A DNA stretch of 64,000 bases, from positions 1 through 64,000 of the forward strand of contig JAPPNJ010000188.1 of NCBI GenBank assembly GCA_028818705.1. Direction: 5' to 3'. The notes beneath the pieces are model-generated. The model was not told where the DNA came from and did no database searches. It saw only the letters and a program-made list of their open reading frames with translations. This document shows positions 1-9,620 of this stretch, piece by piece; within the stretch, counting starts at the first letter, position 1; each line of letters opens with the position of its first letter. A program made the position numbers and the translations under genes. This DNA is from Candidatus Poribacteria bacterium. GTDB lineage: Bacteria; Poribacteria; WGA-4E; WGA-3G.

Positions 1-1
1 A

Positions 2-70
2 CGAGCGAAACAACGCTCCAGTAAAACGGAGGGGCTCGAAATCGCTTTTGCGGTGTCGGAAGAAGACTGA
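2..70 (+). CDS. 3' end of an unidentified gene (partial)
   Basis: One plus-strand frame is open from the left edge and ends at a TGA at 68-70. It encodes about 22 residues finishing in an acidic tail (SEED). A strong terminator hairpin starts about 25 bases later, which is why I take this as a real gene end. Nothing can be said about function from so little sequence. The other plus-strand frames either stop early or run through the terminator. Confidence 0.4.
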   Translation, partial: RAKQRSSKTEGLEIAFAVSEED

Positions 71-92
71 AGAACATAACACAGTTAAAACA

Positions 93-128
93 AAAAGAAA
101 AAGGCAGCATGTGTTGCCTTTTTCTTTT
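93..128. terminator. Rho-independent terminator, probably bidirectional
   Basis: A perfect 14-bp inverted repeat (A-rich arm 93-106, T-rich arm 115-128) flanks an 8-base loop, with A-runs before and T-runs after. It can end the partial plus-strand gene on its left and, read on the other strand, the minus-strand gltB transcript arriving from the right. Bases 129-229 hold nothing recognisable. Confidence 0.8.
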
Positions 129-229
129 GCAATATGGCCTGCCCATGGAATATTAAATTCGGCAAAAAGAGGGCAATCAAATCAAGAACACTGTCCTTAA
201 CACTTGTTCGCGGAACGAATGTGCTTTTT

Positions 230-3200
230 CTATCGTTTTCGTTCTCTCCGCGTTGCAGCTCTCCTTTTGAGCTGGACAGGGGCAGGTGGCGGCGGGGGTG
301 GCGGTGTCACAACCTTCCAGAAGTGTGGAAGGAAAACTTCCCAATTAGTTAGAATTTTCTCGGCATGTTGACTACCGGTGTATGCCGCGTGATTTTGTAT
401 GAGTGCCATCAGATTCTTAATGTCCGTCTCACTCGTCACCTTTTCCAGTTTCACCCAATCGGAATTATACTTCTTCTCAAACTCCTGCTTCTCGTCAAGG
501 ACGTAAGCAGTGCCGCCCGTCATCCCGGCACCAAAGTTTCTACCAGTTTCGCCGAGAATTACAGCCATGCCTGCAGTCATGTATTCACACCCGTGGTCCC
601 CAACGCCTTCAACTACAGCGGTTGCTCCGCTATTTCGGACGCAGAACCGTTCACCAGCTCTTCCCGCTGCGTAAAGTGTACCACCTGTGGCACCGTACAA
701 TACCGTATTGCCGATAATCGTATTTTCATAAGTCTGGAACGATACAGTCGGTGCAGGTTTAATAATAAGTTCCCCACCTGCGATACCTTTACCTACATAG
801 TCATTGGCTTCTCCTGTCAACACGAATTGGATACCACTGATACAGAAGGCACCGAAGCTCTGACCTGCACTACCTTCAAAATTGCATTGAATTGTTCTAT
901 CAGGTAGCCCTGCATCACCGTAGCGAATTGCAATTTCGCCAGATAACCTGGCCCCCACTGTTCGATTTGTATTCCGAATAGGATAAGAGAGCCGGATAGA
1001 TGTTTTCTGTGCGATGGCTTCCGCTGCATCTCCGAGAATCTGATCATCAAGCGATATATCTTCCCGATCGTTTCGCTCTTGTAGGTGATAGCGGGGCTGT
1101 GTACCCGTCGGGTCAGCAGGTGTCAGAATTTCAATCAAATTCAGTGTTGCTGCCTTCGGGTGATCTGCCAAATCGATCGGTTGAAGCAATTCTGGGCGAC
1201 CAATAATATCATTCAAGGATCTATGACCGAGATTAGCGAGGATAGTTCGGACCTCATTCGCCACACCAAGCATAAAATTAACAACCATCTCTGGGTTTCC
1301 GGGATATTTCGCACGGAGTGCTGGATCTTGGGTAGCTACACCGACTGGACATGTATTTAGATGACATTGGCGCGCCATGACGCACCCTGTCGCTACCATC
1401 GCTATGGTTCCAAAGCCGTATTCTTCTGCCCCTAACATCGCCGCCATAACAATATCACGTCCGGAACGCATTCCACCATCGGCTCGTAATACCACGCGAT
1501 CTCGCAGTTCATTTTGCACGAGAGCGCGCTGGGTTTCCGCAAGTCCGAGTTCCCAAGGTGTGCCAGCGTTCTTAATCGAGCTAAGTGGGGAAGCACCCGT
1601 ACCGCCTTCATGGCCACTCACCTGGATGACATCAGCATAGCCTTTTGCCACGCCTGAGGCAATAGTCCCGACAAGAAATTCAGATACTAATTTCACAGCA
1701 ACTTTTGCCTGTGGATTTGCCTGCTTCAAATCGTAGATAAGCTGCGCCAAATCCTCAATGGAATAAATGTCGTGATGGGGTGGCGGTGAGATTAGCGGCA
1801 CACCAGGTACAGAGTGTCGAAGTGAGGCAATTTCAGCAGTTACTTTATGTCCCGGAATCTGTCCACCCTCTCCGGGTTTCGACCCTTGTGCCATCTTGAT
1901 CTCTAATTCCCTTGCCGAGGCGAGATAGGTCGGCGTCACACCAAAGCGTCCAGACGCTACTTGTTTAATAGCACTGGAGGCGAGGTCCCCATTTGGTTGC
2001 CGTTTGTAGCGTTCGCTACTTTCGCCGCCTTCTCCACTCCCCGATTTGGCACCGAGACGGTTCATGGCAACTGCTAAGGTTTCGTGTGTCTCACGACTCA
2101 AAGCACCGAAAGACATACTACCTGTTGTGAAACGTCGAACGATATCCTCTGCAGGTTCCACTTCTTCAATTGGAATAGGCCTACTCGATTTGAAGGTAAG
2201 CAGATCCCGTAAACTGGAGGGCTCTCCACTTTCAACAGCGGTTGCATATTTGTCATAATCTTCCGACTTACCACCCTTGACGAACTTGTGGAGTGCTTTG
2301 AACATCGTCGGATTGTACGCATGAAATTCTCCGTTCCTCCGGAATCGGAAGTAACCCGCTTCCTCGAGTGAGACATCGCCCTCATCTCCCGAAAATGCTT
2401 TTGTGTGGAAGTGAAGTGCCTCGGTGGCAATTTCCGCAAAACCGATGCCACTTAAGCGCGACGTAGTGTCTGTAAAACACTTATCAATAACTGTCGCATT
2501 GATACCGAGTGCCTCAAAGATCTGAGCACCGTGGTAGCTTGATACAGCCGAAATACCCATCTTTGCCATAATTTTCAGGATACCTTTTTCAACTGTTTCC
2601 TTATAAGTTTCAATCGCTTTTTCCGCTGTCAATTCTTCAAACTCACCATCCTCGGCAAGTTGGACAATCGTCGAAAACGCGAGATAGGGATTGATTGCGA
2701 CTGCTCCATAACCGAGAAGGACAGCGAAGTGATGTTCTTCTCTCGCATCTCCAGTTTCAGCGATGAGACTCGTCCGCATCCGCTTCCCTTCCCGAATTAG
2801 ATGATGATGCACAGCACCAATAGCAAGTGCCATGGGAATCGGTGCGAAATCAGCACTAACACCTTTGTCGCTTAGCACGAGAAGTGTTTTTCCTGCATCA
2901 ACAGCCCTGGAGGCACGTTGACACAACGTTTCCAGCGCGTCTTCCAAGCCCTGTTCACCGGACGCTACTGGAAAGCAGGCAGAGAGTGTTGCTACCTGAA
3001 AATCGGGTATATCAAGTTCTCGCAACGCTTGTAAATCTGTATTTGTTAAGATTGGCGAGGGTAACCGAATAAGTCGCGCATGCTCTGGAGTTTCTGTGAG
3101 CAAACTATGCTGCCGTCCAAGGTGTGTTGTCAACGACATCACCAGACGCTCTCGGATCGAGTCAATAGGCGGATTCGTAACTTGCGCAAAACGCTGTTTG

Positions 3201-4726
3201 AAGTAACTGTAGAGCGAACGCGGATGTCGAGAAATCACAGCAGGTGGTGTATCATCGCCCATTGAACCGATTGCTTCCTTCGCTTCCGTTATCATCGGCT
3301 TGATAAATCGCTCTATATCTTCGGTCATATATCCGAAAGCTTTCTGATATATAGAAAGTTCACCAGGGATGGTCTCGGTCGCAGCGGATATACCGGTTTT
3401 TCCGGCAGGGAGCGTTACGGTCCCTTTCTGTACCCATTCAGCATAAGGTTTCTGAGTGGCAATGCTGTGTTTAATTTCCAAATCTTTTAGCAATGCGCCT
3501 TTCGATGTGTCCACGGCAATCATTTGCCCCGGTCCCAAACGCCCTTTTTCAACGATCCGACTCTCATCAAGTTCAAGGATACCTACCTCGGATCCCATGA
3601 CAACTGTCCCGTCCTCTGTGACTTTATAGCGCGCCGGCCTCAGTCCATTTCTATCAAGGCTTGCACCGACAATAACGCCATCTGTAAAGGCAACAGCAGC
3701 CGGTCCGTCCCACGGTTCACTGACACATGAAAGGTATTCATAACAAGCTTTCAACACGTCTGGCATATCAGGAATTTGTTCATAAGCCTCTGGCACCAAG
3801 CACATCATGGCGTGCAAGATGCTACGGTCAGAGTGCGTTAGCAACTCCAACACGTTATCCAAGCTCATTGAATCGCTCCCTTTTGTGTTGATAATCGGAA
3901 CGAGTTTTTGAATATGTTCATTCCAAAGAGGGGACTGTAAGTCAGCTTCGCGTGCTCGCATCCAATTTCGATTACCCATCAATGTGTTGATTTCACCATT
4001 GTGGGCAAGCATATGGAAGGGTTGGGCGAGCATCCATGTGGAAGAGGTGTTTGTACTGTAGCGTTGATGAAAAACGGCAAGTGCCGCTTCAAAATCCGAA
4101 TCTTTTAAGTCAATATAAAATTGCACAAGCTGCGGTGCCACCAGTAAACCTTTGTAGACAACTGTCCGATGTGAAAAAGAGGCAATATGGAATTCGTCAT
4201 CAAGTGAAGCTGCTGCAACACGATGTTCAAGTTCCTTACATATCAAATACAAGCGTTGCTCAAAATCGTCGTCGGTGACCTGCTCTGGCCGCCCCATCAA
4301 CACCTGCTGAATGTTCGGTAGTGTTTCTAACGCCGTGGCACCGAGCGCAGCCGTGTTAACTGGCACCGAGCGCCACCCAAGGAGAGGGACACCATATTGT
4401 TGCAAGATCTTTTCAACGAGTGCCCGACTCTGCTGCTGTGCATCCGCATCACGACCAGGTAGGAAAATCATCCCAACACCCAGATCTGTTATTGTGTCCA
4501 GGTGTACGCCGAGTTTCGCCAGATATTTTTCAAATAACTTCCCCGGAATTTGTGTTAAGATACCCGCGCCATCACCTGTTTTCGCATCAGCCGCCACTGC
4601 GCCCCGGTGTGTCAAATTTGTGACCGCTTGTGTCGCCATTTCAATAATCTCGTGGCTTCGCATTCCAAAACGGTTCGCGACAAAACCAACGCCACAGGCA
4701 TCCTTTTCATTTAGATCGTTATACAT
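230..4726 (-). CDS. gltB: Glutamate synthase, large (alpha) subunit
   Basis: Glutamate synthase moves the amide of glutamine onto 2-oxoglutarate to give two glutamates in the cytoplasm. The 1498-residue protein shows the family layout. An N-terminal class II amidotransferase domain has its nucleophile at Cys11 (motif DACGVGF), so a ten-residue propeptide would be removed. Central and FMN-binding synthase domains follow, with a [3Fe-4S] motif of spacing C-x5-C-x4-C (CVMARQCHLNTCPVG), then a C-terminal glycine-rich beta-helix. The C-terminus is odd: a run of seven prolines followed by an Arg/Lys-rich tail. No small subunit (gltD) lies in the window. A non-coding transcript with its own terminator lies upstream, and no separate promoter is obvious between it and the ATG, so leader control is possible. 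Confidence 0.97.
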   Translation of the reverse strand: MYNDLNEKDACGVGFVANRFGMRSHEIIEMATQAVTNLTHRGAVAADAKTGDGAGILTQIPGKLFEKYLAKLGVHLDTITDLGVGMIFLPGRDADAQQQSRALVEKILQQYGVPLLGWRSVPVNTAALGATALETLPNIQQVLMGRPEQVTDDDFEQRLYLICKELEHRVAAASLDDEFHIASFSHRTVVYKGLLVAPQLVQFYIDLKDSDFEAALAVFHQRYSTNTSSTWMLAQPFHMLAHNGEINTLMGNRNWMRAREADLQSPLWNEHIQKLVPIINTKGSDSMSLDNVLELLTHSDRSILHAMMCLVPEAYEQIPDMPDVLKACYEYLSCVSEPWDGPAAVAFTDGVIVGASLDRNGLRPARYKVTEDGTVVMGSEVGILELDESRIVEKGRLGPGQMIAVDTSKGALLKDLEIKHSIATQKPYAEWVQKGTVTLPAGKTGISAATETIPGELSIYQKAFGYMTEDIERFIKPMITEAKEAIGSMGDDTPPAVISRHPRSLYSYFKQRFAQVTNPPIDSIRERLVMSLTTHLGRQHSLLTETPEHARLIRLPSPILTNTDLQALRELDIPDFQVATLSACFPVASGEQGLEDALETLCQRASRAVDAGKTLLVLSDKGVSADFAPIPMALAIGAVHHHLIREGKRMRTSLIAETGDAREEHHFAVLLGYGAVAINPYLAFSTIVQLAEDGEFEELTAEKAIETYKETVEKGILKIMAKMGISAVSSYHGAQIFEALGINATVIDKCFTDTTSRLSGIGFAEIATEALHFHTKAFSGDEGDVSLEEAGYFRFRRNGEFHAYNPTMFKALHKFVKGGKSEDYDKYATAVESGEPSSLRDLLTFKSSRPIPIEEVEPAEDIVRRFTTGSMSFGALSRETHETLAVAMNRLGAKSGSGEGGESSERYKRQPNGDLASSAIKQVASGRFGVTPTYLASARELEIKMAQGSKPGEGGQIPGHKVTAEIASLRHSVPGVPLISPPPHHDIYSIEDLAQLIYDLKQANPQAKVAVKLVSEFLVGTIASGVAKGYADVIQVSGHEGGTGASPLSSIKNAGTPWELGLAETQRALVQNELRDRVVLRADGGMRSGRDIVMAAMLGAEEYGFGTIAMVATGCVMARQCHLNTCPVGVATQDPALRAKYPGNPEMVVNFMLGVANEVRTILANLGHRSLNDIIGRPELLQPIDLADHPKAATLNLIEILTPADPTGTQPRYHLQERNDREDISLDDQILGDAAEAIAQKTSIRLSYPIRNTNRTVGARLSGEIAIRYGDAGLPDRTIQCNFEGSAGQSFGAFCISGIQFVLTGEANDYVGKGIAGGELIIKPAPTVSFQTYENTIIGNTVLYGATGGTLYAAGRAGERFCVRNSGATAVVEGVGDHGCEYMTAGMAVILGETGRNFGAGMTGGTAYVLDEKQEFEKKYNSDWVKLEKVTSETDIKNLMALIQNHAAYTGSQHAEKILTNWEVFLPHFWKVVTPPPPPPPAPVQLKRRAATRRERKR

Positions 4727-4875
4727 TTGTAAGCTGACTCTCCATACATTCTTCTATGTTCTTTTACATTGGTATCCTAAAGCGAGTTTTCTTTTTACGC
4801 CTCGCTATCTTGTATTTAATTGCAAGGAGGCGGTTCGCATGCCTCAACCCTGCTCTTTTTTATCAAGGGTATAAA

Positions 4876-4905
4876 CAAAAAGCCGGAAAATGGACTCCGC
4901 TTTAA
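4876..4905 (-). terminator. Rho-independent terminator of the gltB-upstream transcript
   Basis: On the minus strand a stem (AAAGC, then GGA, pairing with TCC, then GCTTT, with one bulged G) is followed directly by a T-run at 4872-4880. It lies about 150 bases upstream of the gltB ATG. It is therefore either the end of a free small RNA or an attenuator in the gltB leader. Confidence 0.7.
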
Positions 4906-5075
4906 AGACTGAACAGAATCTCTCGCGCGGCTTAGTCGGACGCTGGCTATTCGTATCCTACCGCATATAGTGCGCACCAAGGCAAGAGAGCCATTGGCAC
5001 CACACGTGTGAGTCACACCGGCTTGGCGGGCTTATGTACTTCGGTCTTCAATTTTTGTCAAAATCATCTACTAAC
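4876..5075 (-). ncRNA. Candidate structured small RNA or leader RNA upstream of gltB
   Basis: A near-consensus promoter (5082-5110) and a terminator (4876-4905), both on the minus strand, bound about 200 bases with no convincing reading frame. The interval can fold. One hairpin is GTGTG-ACT-CACAC. A longer one pairs GTGTG with CGCAC, closed above by CCAA/TTGG and GGC/GCC. The length and single-transcript layout would suit a 6S-type RNA or a riboswitch/attenuator of gltB. I do not recognise the core motif of any riboswitch family I know. The family is unknown. Confidence 0.55.
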
Positions 5076-5081
5076 TTTAAT

Positions 5082-5110
5082 ATTATACTTTAATTCAAGC
5101 TGAAAGTCAA
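5082..5110 (-). promoter_or_regulatory. Sigma-70 type promoter driving the gltB leader RNA
   Basis: On the minus strand, TTGACT (5105-5110) and TATAAT (5082-5087) are separated by exactly 17 bases. Transcription would start near 5075 and run toward gltB. No coding start follows within 300 bases, which points to a non-coding or leader transcript. Confidence 0.8.
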
Positions 5111-5127
5111 GAAAATTACCTTACCCC

Positions 5128-6738
5128 TTAATAACCAACTGCGCACCCATCACGCCTTGGGTCTGAGCCTGCAACAAGTGTCTCAAAGGACGGATTGATA
5201 AAAATCGCCTGCCCACCACCAAAAAAAGTACTGCCAGGTATGACATGATGTCCCTTCAGTGCCAACGCAGCTTGGGCATTCATTGGAATACCTGTCTCCA
5301 GTATAATCCGCGAATCATCCATTACCCGAAATCGAGGGGCATCCAACGCATTTTGAACGTCCATATTAAAATCAACGAGATTACATACAAACTGCAAATG
5401 ACCTTGCGTTTGCATCTGCCCTCCCATGACACCAAATGTAACCAAAGGCACCCCATTTTGAGCAACCATGCCAGGAATAATAGTGTGCAGCGTCCGTTTA
5501 TGCGGGGCAATACAGTTAGCATGACTTGGGTCAAGTGAGAAACCAGCACCCCGATTTTGCAACATGATACCTGTATCACCAGCAACCAAGTGTGAACCGA
5601 ATCCAGCAAAGAGACTATTAATAAAGGAAACAACATTTCGCTCACTGTCAACCGCACAGAGATATACTGTATCACTTCCCATCAACGGAAGACCTGGACC
5701 CGGTTCCATATTTGCTCGTTCCGATGAGATACGGGCCCGCTGGCTCTCCGTATAATTGTCAGAAAGCAGGCCAGTTACTGGTACATCTACAAATGTCGGA
5801 TCTGTCACATATTTGTAGAGATCCGCGAATCCCAGCTTCATCGCCTCAATTGCGTAGTGCAGATGTTCAGAACTGTTATGCCCCATTCCGCTGAGGTCAA
5901 ATCCCTCAACAACATTGAGTGCAAGAAGCGCAGCGATCCCCTGTCCATTCGGTGGAATCTCATAAACATCGTAGCCACGATAACTGGTAGAAATAGGCTC
6001 TACCCAATCCGAGCTGTGTTCAGCAAAGTCCTGCAGCGTAAACAAACCACCATTTTCATCAGAAAACTTTACAATTTCCTCGGCAATTTCGCCTTGATAA
6101 AACACATCCCGTCCACCCTCCGCAATGCGTCGAAAACTCCTGGCAAGGTTTGGTTGTCGGAAGATTTCTCCTGGTACCGGTGCCTTTCCATTCTTGAGAT
6201 ATGTTTTTGCTGTATCAGGATGTTGTGCCAACATCGCTGCGCTTTCTTGCCACGCGATCGAAATTTGAGGACTCACTGGAAAACCTTTCTCCGCGTACGC
6301 AATAGCAGGCTGAAGTACCTCGGCTAACGACATCGTCCCGCATTCATCCAAGAGCGTCGCCCACCCATCAATTGTCCCAGGTACCGTAACTGGATACATA
6401 CTCCCGAAAGCAGGGATGTCACCCAATCCCTGTTTGGTAAAGAATTCCAGTTCCGCGGCATAAGGTGCCCGACCACTTGCATTTAACCCTCGGATCACGC
6501 CATCCTTAGGCTGGTAAACCAACATAAATGCATCACCACCGATACCCGTTGACATCGGTTCAACGACGTTGAGTATCGCAGCAGTTGCAACTGCCGCATC
6601 AATGGCATTTCCACCATCACGTAGAATCTGTAATCCACCTTGCGCCGCAAGTGGTTGACTCGTTGCAACAGCACCATGTTGGCAAATGACAGCTGAACGT
6701 CCAGGTCCGAATTGGTTTGGACGATATCCATCAAACAT
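5128..6738 (-). CDS. ggt: Gamma-glutamyltransferase family protein
   Basis: This Ntn hydrolase transfers or hydrolyses gamma-glutamyl groups of glutathione and related amides. The 536 residues cover the family from the N-terminal GGNAIDAAVA block through GIGGDAF to the small-subunit start. There a GSDTVYL motif places the expected autoprocessing Thr nucleophile at about residue 357. An AFRVMD-like C-terminal region (APRFRVMDDS) and the GGQAI end are present. No signal peptide is visible at the chosen ATG, which follows an AGGAGG site, whereas many GGTs are exported; a cytoplasmic role is therefore more likely. Some proteins of this family are acylases or hydrolases, so the substrate is not settled. 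Confidence 0.93.
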   Translation of the reverse strand: MFDGYRPNQFGPGRSAVICQHGAVATSQPLAAQGGLQILRDGGNAIDAAVATAAILNVVEPMSTGIGGDAFMLVYQPKDGVIRGLNASGRAPYAAELEFFTKQGLGDIPAFGSMYPVTVPGTIDGWATLLDECGTMSLAEVLQPAIAYAEKGFPVSPQISIAWQESAAMLAQHPDTAKTYLKNGKAPVPGEIFRQPNLARSFRRIAEGGRDVFYQGEIAEEIVKFSDENGGLFTLQDFAEHSSDWVEPISTSYRGYDVYEIPPNGQGIAALLALNVVEGFDLSGMGHNSSEHLHYAIEAMKLGFADLYKYVTDPTFVDVPVTGLLSDNYTESQRARISSERANMEPGPGLPLMGSDTVYLCAVDSERNVVSFINSLFAGFGSHLVAGDTGIMLQNRGAGFSLDPSHANCIAPHKRTLHTIIPGMVAQNGVPLVTFGVMGGQMQTQGHLQFVCNLVDFNMDVQNALDAPRFRVMDDSRIILETGIPMNAQAALALKGHHVIPGSTFFGGGQAIFINPSFETLVAGSDPRRDGCAVGY

Positions 6739-6767
6739 CCTGTTCCTCCTACTTTCAGACTATCACC

Positions 6768-6796
6768 ACTGTAGCATGCTCAGCCTTTTTTGTCAA
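6768..6796 (-). promoter_or_regulatory. Promoter of the gamma-glutamyltransferase gene
   Basis: On the minus strand, TTGACA (6791-6796) and TACAGT (6768-6773) are 17 bases apart, about 30 bases before the gene start. Confidence 0.65.
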
Positions 6797-6925
6797 ATTG
6801 CCTGCTGTAAGCATGCGGTGCTATGTAGGTGCGTTAATTCACTGTCTATCCAAAATGTTTATTCCTTTAAAGGGGTACAGAAACCATGGGGCAATTGAGT
6901 GGCGGTGCTGTCAAATCACATCAAC

Positions 6926-6954
6926 TTGACAACCTCCAGATTTCGTGATAAAAT
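6926..6954 (+). promoter_or_regulatory. Promoter of lpdA
   Basis: TTGACA (6926-6931) and TAAAAT (6949-6954) are 17 bases apart on the plus strand. The leader would be only about 20 bases and contains an AGGAGGA site at 6974-6980. This fixes the lpdA start at 6984 and rules out the upstream in-frame codon at 6945, which overlaps the promoter. Confidence 0.8.
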
Positions 6955-6983
6955 TAACTCCATTTGATATAGTAGGAGGAGTT

Positions 6984-8372
6984 ATGTCTACGTATGATGT
7001 CGGAATCATTGGTGGAGGGCCAGGAGGATACGTTGCAGCTATCAAAGCTGCACAACTTGGTGGTACAGTCTGCCTCATAGAAAAAGGAGAGTGGGGCGGG
7101 ACCTGCCTGAACCGAGGGTGCATCCCAACGAAAACCCTTTTTGCCGTCGCTAACCTCGCAACACAAATTCAGGAAGCGTCTGCCTTCGGCGTGCATATTG
7201 GTGGTGAAGCAACAATTGATTATCCCCAAGTATTGACACACAAAAACTCCGTCATCCAGCAGCTGGAAGGCGGCATTGCCCAACTATTGAAGGCCAACAA
7301 GGTTGACATCCGCAAAGGGACAGCAGAACTTATTAATAAAAACACAATTGCGGTCAACAAACCCGACGGTACAACTGAGCATCTACACGCGAAAAATGTT
7401 ATCATTGCCACAGGTTCAGAACCTGCAGAACCACCTATCTTTGAAATTGATGAGGACCAAGTCTTAACAACAACAGGCATCCTTAATGTCACAGAACTCC
7501 CTGAAAGCCTACTAATCGTTGGCGGTGGGGTTTCTGGATGCGAGTTCGCTTCCATCTTTAACGCCCTCGGTTGCCGCGTGACCATTCTGGAACTCCTCCC
7601 CACAATCTTAGCAACCGAAGATGTTCAAGTTATCCGACACACGCAACTATTCATGAAGCGAAAAGGTATCACCATCCATACCGGTGCGAAACTTACCCAT
7701 GTAAAAAAATCAAACGTACATGTCACAGCAGTGCTCGAATCCGGTGAAGAGATCACAGCACAGAAGATGCTTGTTTCAATCGGGAGAGGCTACAACACAG
7801 ACGGAATAGGTTTAGAAAAGGTTGGCGTTCGCACGGAAGGCGGAAAAATTGTTGTGGATGCACAGATGCAAACAACCATCCCCGGTATTTACTCGGTCGG
7901 TGATGTCGCCAGTCGATACCTGTTAGCACACGTTGCCTCGGCAGAGGGAAAAGTAGCGGCACAAAACTGTCTCGGTGACAGCGTTGAGATGGATTACCAA
8001 GTCATTCCGTGGTGTGTTTTCACCTTACCTGAAATTGGACATGCTGGTATGACGGAAGAAGAGGCAACAACCGAGGGTTACGAAGTGAAGGTAGGTCGAT
8101 TCCCTTATGCCGCGAATGGAAAGGCGTTAGGACTGCGCGAGACAGATGGATTTGTTAAAATTGTCTCCGATACCGATAGCGGGGATATCCTTGGTGTCCA
8201 CATCGTTGGCGCGCATGCCTCAACCCTTATCCACGAAGCCGCTGTTGCAGTCCGCATGGGTGCCACTGCAAGCGACATCGCACACACCGTTCATGCACAT
8301 CCAACCCTCTCAGAAATGATAATGGAATCTGCTGAGTCAGTGGATGGAAAAGCAATTCATAGCCTGCATTAA
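6984..8372 (+). CDS. lpdA: Dihydrolipoyl dehydrogenase
   Basis: This flavoenzyme is the E3 component that reoxidises dihydrolipoamide in 2-oxoacid dehydrogenase or glycine cleavage complexes. The 462-residue protein shows an N-terminal FAD fold (GIIGGGPGG) and the redox-active disulfide in GGTCLNRGCIPTK (Cys41/Cys46). An NAD-binding fold (GGGVSGCEFA) and the C-terminal dimer domain with the catalytic HAHPTLSE motif follow. The ATG at 6984 follows a strong ribosome site and a good promoter. It stands alone; no E1 or E2 gene lies nearby, so its complex cannot be told. Its stop codon overlaps the stop of the convergent PfkB kinase by two bases. Confidence 0.96.
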   Translation: MSTYDVGIIGGGPGGYVAAIKAAQLGGTVCLIEKGEWGGTCLNRGCIPTKTLFAVANLATQIQEASAFGVHIGGEATIDYPQVLTHKNSVIQQLEGGIAQLLKANKVDIRKGTAELINKNTIAVNKPDGTTEHLHAKNVIIATGSEPAEPPIFEIDEDQVLTTTGILNVTELPESLLIVGGGVSGCEFASIFNALGCRVTILELLPTILATEDVQVIRHTQLFMKRKGITIHTGAKLTHVKKSNVHVTAVLESGEEITAQKMLVSIGRGYNTDGIGLEKVGVRTEGGKIVVDAQMQTTIPGIYSVGDVASRYLLAHVASAEGKVAAQNCLGDSVEMDYQVIPWCVFTLPEIGHAGMTEEEATTEGYEVKVGRFPYAANGKALGLRETDGFVKIVSDTDSGDILGVHIVGAHASTLIHEAAVAVRMGATASDIAHTVHAHPTLSEMIMESAESVDGKAIHSLH

Positions 8373-9274
8373 AAACGGACAGCTTCCTTTAATTCATCAT
8401 ACCGCGACGAAATCTCAGAAAACTGAACACACTTTTGCCGGTTAACACTGAAATCCTCAATGTTAAAAGAGGCAATAACGGTCCCATAAATCATTGCGCT
8501 ACGTATCGTCGCCTCGGAGGTATCTCCAACAGCTGCGATATAGCCCATCATACCACCAGCGAAACTATCCCCCGCACCCGTGGGATCTGTTACCCGTGTG
8601 AGCGGATACGCCGGAGCACTGAAGAACGATGATTTAGTAACACTGATTGCGCCGTGTTCCCCCTTTTTGACGATAACACGTTTTGGACCATAGCGCAGAA
8701 TTGCTTGTGCTGCCCGCATCAAATTGGAATCACCAATGAACAATTGCGCTTCACTATCGTTCAAGACGAGCACATCCACGCGTGCTAAAAGTGCTTCTAA
8801 TGCCTCTCGCTCCTCATTAATCCAAAAATCCATGGTATCACAAACAATAAGTTTCGGGGCCGTCGCTTGTTCTATGATACTCAACTGCAACACTGGTGAA
8901 TTATTTGCCAAAAAAAGATAGGGAGCCTTTTTGTAAGCATCAGGCAAAACCGGCTGGAAATCACTAACAACATTTAATTCCGTGAAAAGCGTATCTCGCA
9001 CGTTAAAATTTTCGGCATAACGACCACCCCATCGAAACGATTTGCCGTTAGCAATCCGCTCCAGACCTTGGAGATCGATACCTTGGGTTTCAAGGAAGTT
9101 GGTATACGAGCGCGGAAAATCAGCACCAATAACGCCAACAAGTTGGACAGAACTCTTAAAAAAATTCGCCGCAACAGCAGCATAGACACCAGAACCACCA
9201 AGCACATCTTCAACCCGGTTTCTTGGTGTTTCTACTGTATCTAAAGTAACCGTCCCGACGACTAAAACGCCCAT
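8369..9274 (-). CDS. PfkB-family kinase (possible adenosine or sugar kinase)
   Basis: This 301-residue ribokinase-fold protein has the N-terminal substrate motif (GGSGVYAA) and the C-terminal ATP/catalytic motif DPTGAGDSFAGG, whose Asp is the expected base. It is the last gene of a minus-strand run metK, ahcY, small membrane protein, kinase. AhcY releases adenosine and homocysteine, so an adenosine kinase role is a natural inference from context. The sequence alone does not separate this from sugar or nucleoside kinases of the same family. Confidence 0.88.
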   Translation of the reverse strand: MGVLVVGTVTLDTVETPRNRVEDVLGGSGVYAAVAANFFKSSVQLVGVIGADFPRSYTNFLETQGIDLQGLERIANGKSFRWGGRYAENFNVRDTLFTELNVVSDFQPVLPDAYKKAPYLFLANNSPVLQLSIIEQATAPKLIVCDTMDFWINEEREALEALLARVDVLVLNDSEAQLFIGDSNLMRAAQAILRYGPKRVIVKKGEHGAISVTKSSFFSAPAYPLTRVTDPTGAGDSFAGGMMGYIAAVGDTSEATIRSAMIYGTVIASFNIEDFSVNRQKCVQFSEISSRYDELKEAVRF

Positions 9275-9319
9275 ATTTTAAACCTTTGTCTCCCAAATGT
9301 GCGTAGACCGAGTCCTTTT

Positions 9320-9616
9320 CTAAAATAAGAAAGGCCCCGGTCTATTTTTATTTTCGCGTAATGCACGAATGACTCGCCGCAGACGACGAACGAAAATCAC
9401 ACCGAGCACGATAACTACTGGATACTGCAAAAAACCCAGGAACCTTATGAGTGCTGGAGGAAACTGTATCTGCTGAGAATGCGCCATCCAGATTGGTAAT
9501 AATAGTACTGCCGATAGAAGTAATATGCCCCCCTCCAAAATCTCTGATTTCTTCATAAAGCACCCCATAAACGGACAACACCCTAAAACGGTATCTGCGA
9601 CAGTTAAAAGAAAAAC
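9320..9616 (-). CDS. Small predicted membrane protein
   Basis: An open frame fills the gap between ahcY and the PfkB kinase. It encodes two or three hydrophobic segments (around LLLSAVLLLPIWMA and YPVVIVLGVIFV), a CCPFMGC motif before the first full segment, and a basic C-terminus. The frame stays open upstream into ahcY, so the true start is uncertain; the first ATG clear of ahcY is at 9568. The 3' end is certain. I do not recognise a family. Coding status rests on its operon position, the lack of any other content in 300 bases, and the membrane-like composition. Confidence 0.5.
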   Translation of the reverse strand, partial: VFLLTVADTVLGCCPFMGCFMKKSEILEGGILLLSAVLLLPIWMAHSQQIQFPPALIRFLGFLQYPVVIVLGVIFVRRLRRVIRALRENKNRPGPFLF

Positions 9617-9620
9617 GGTA

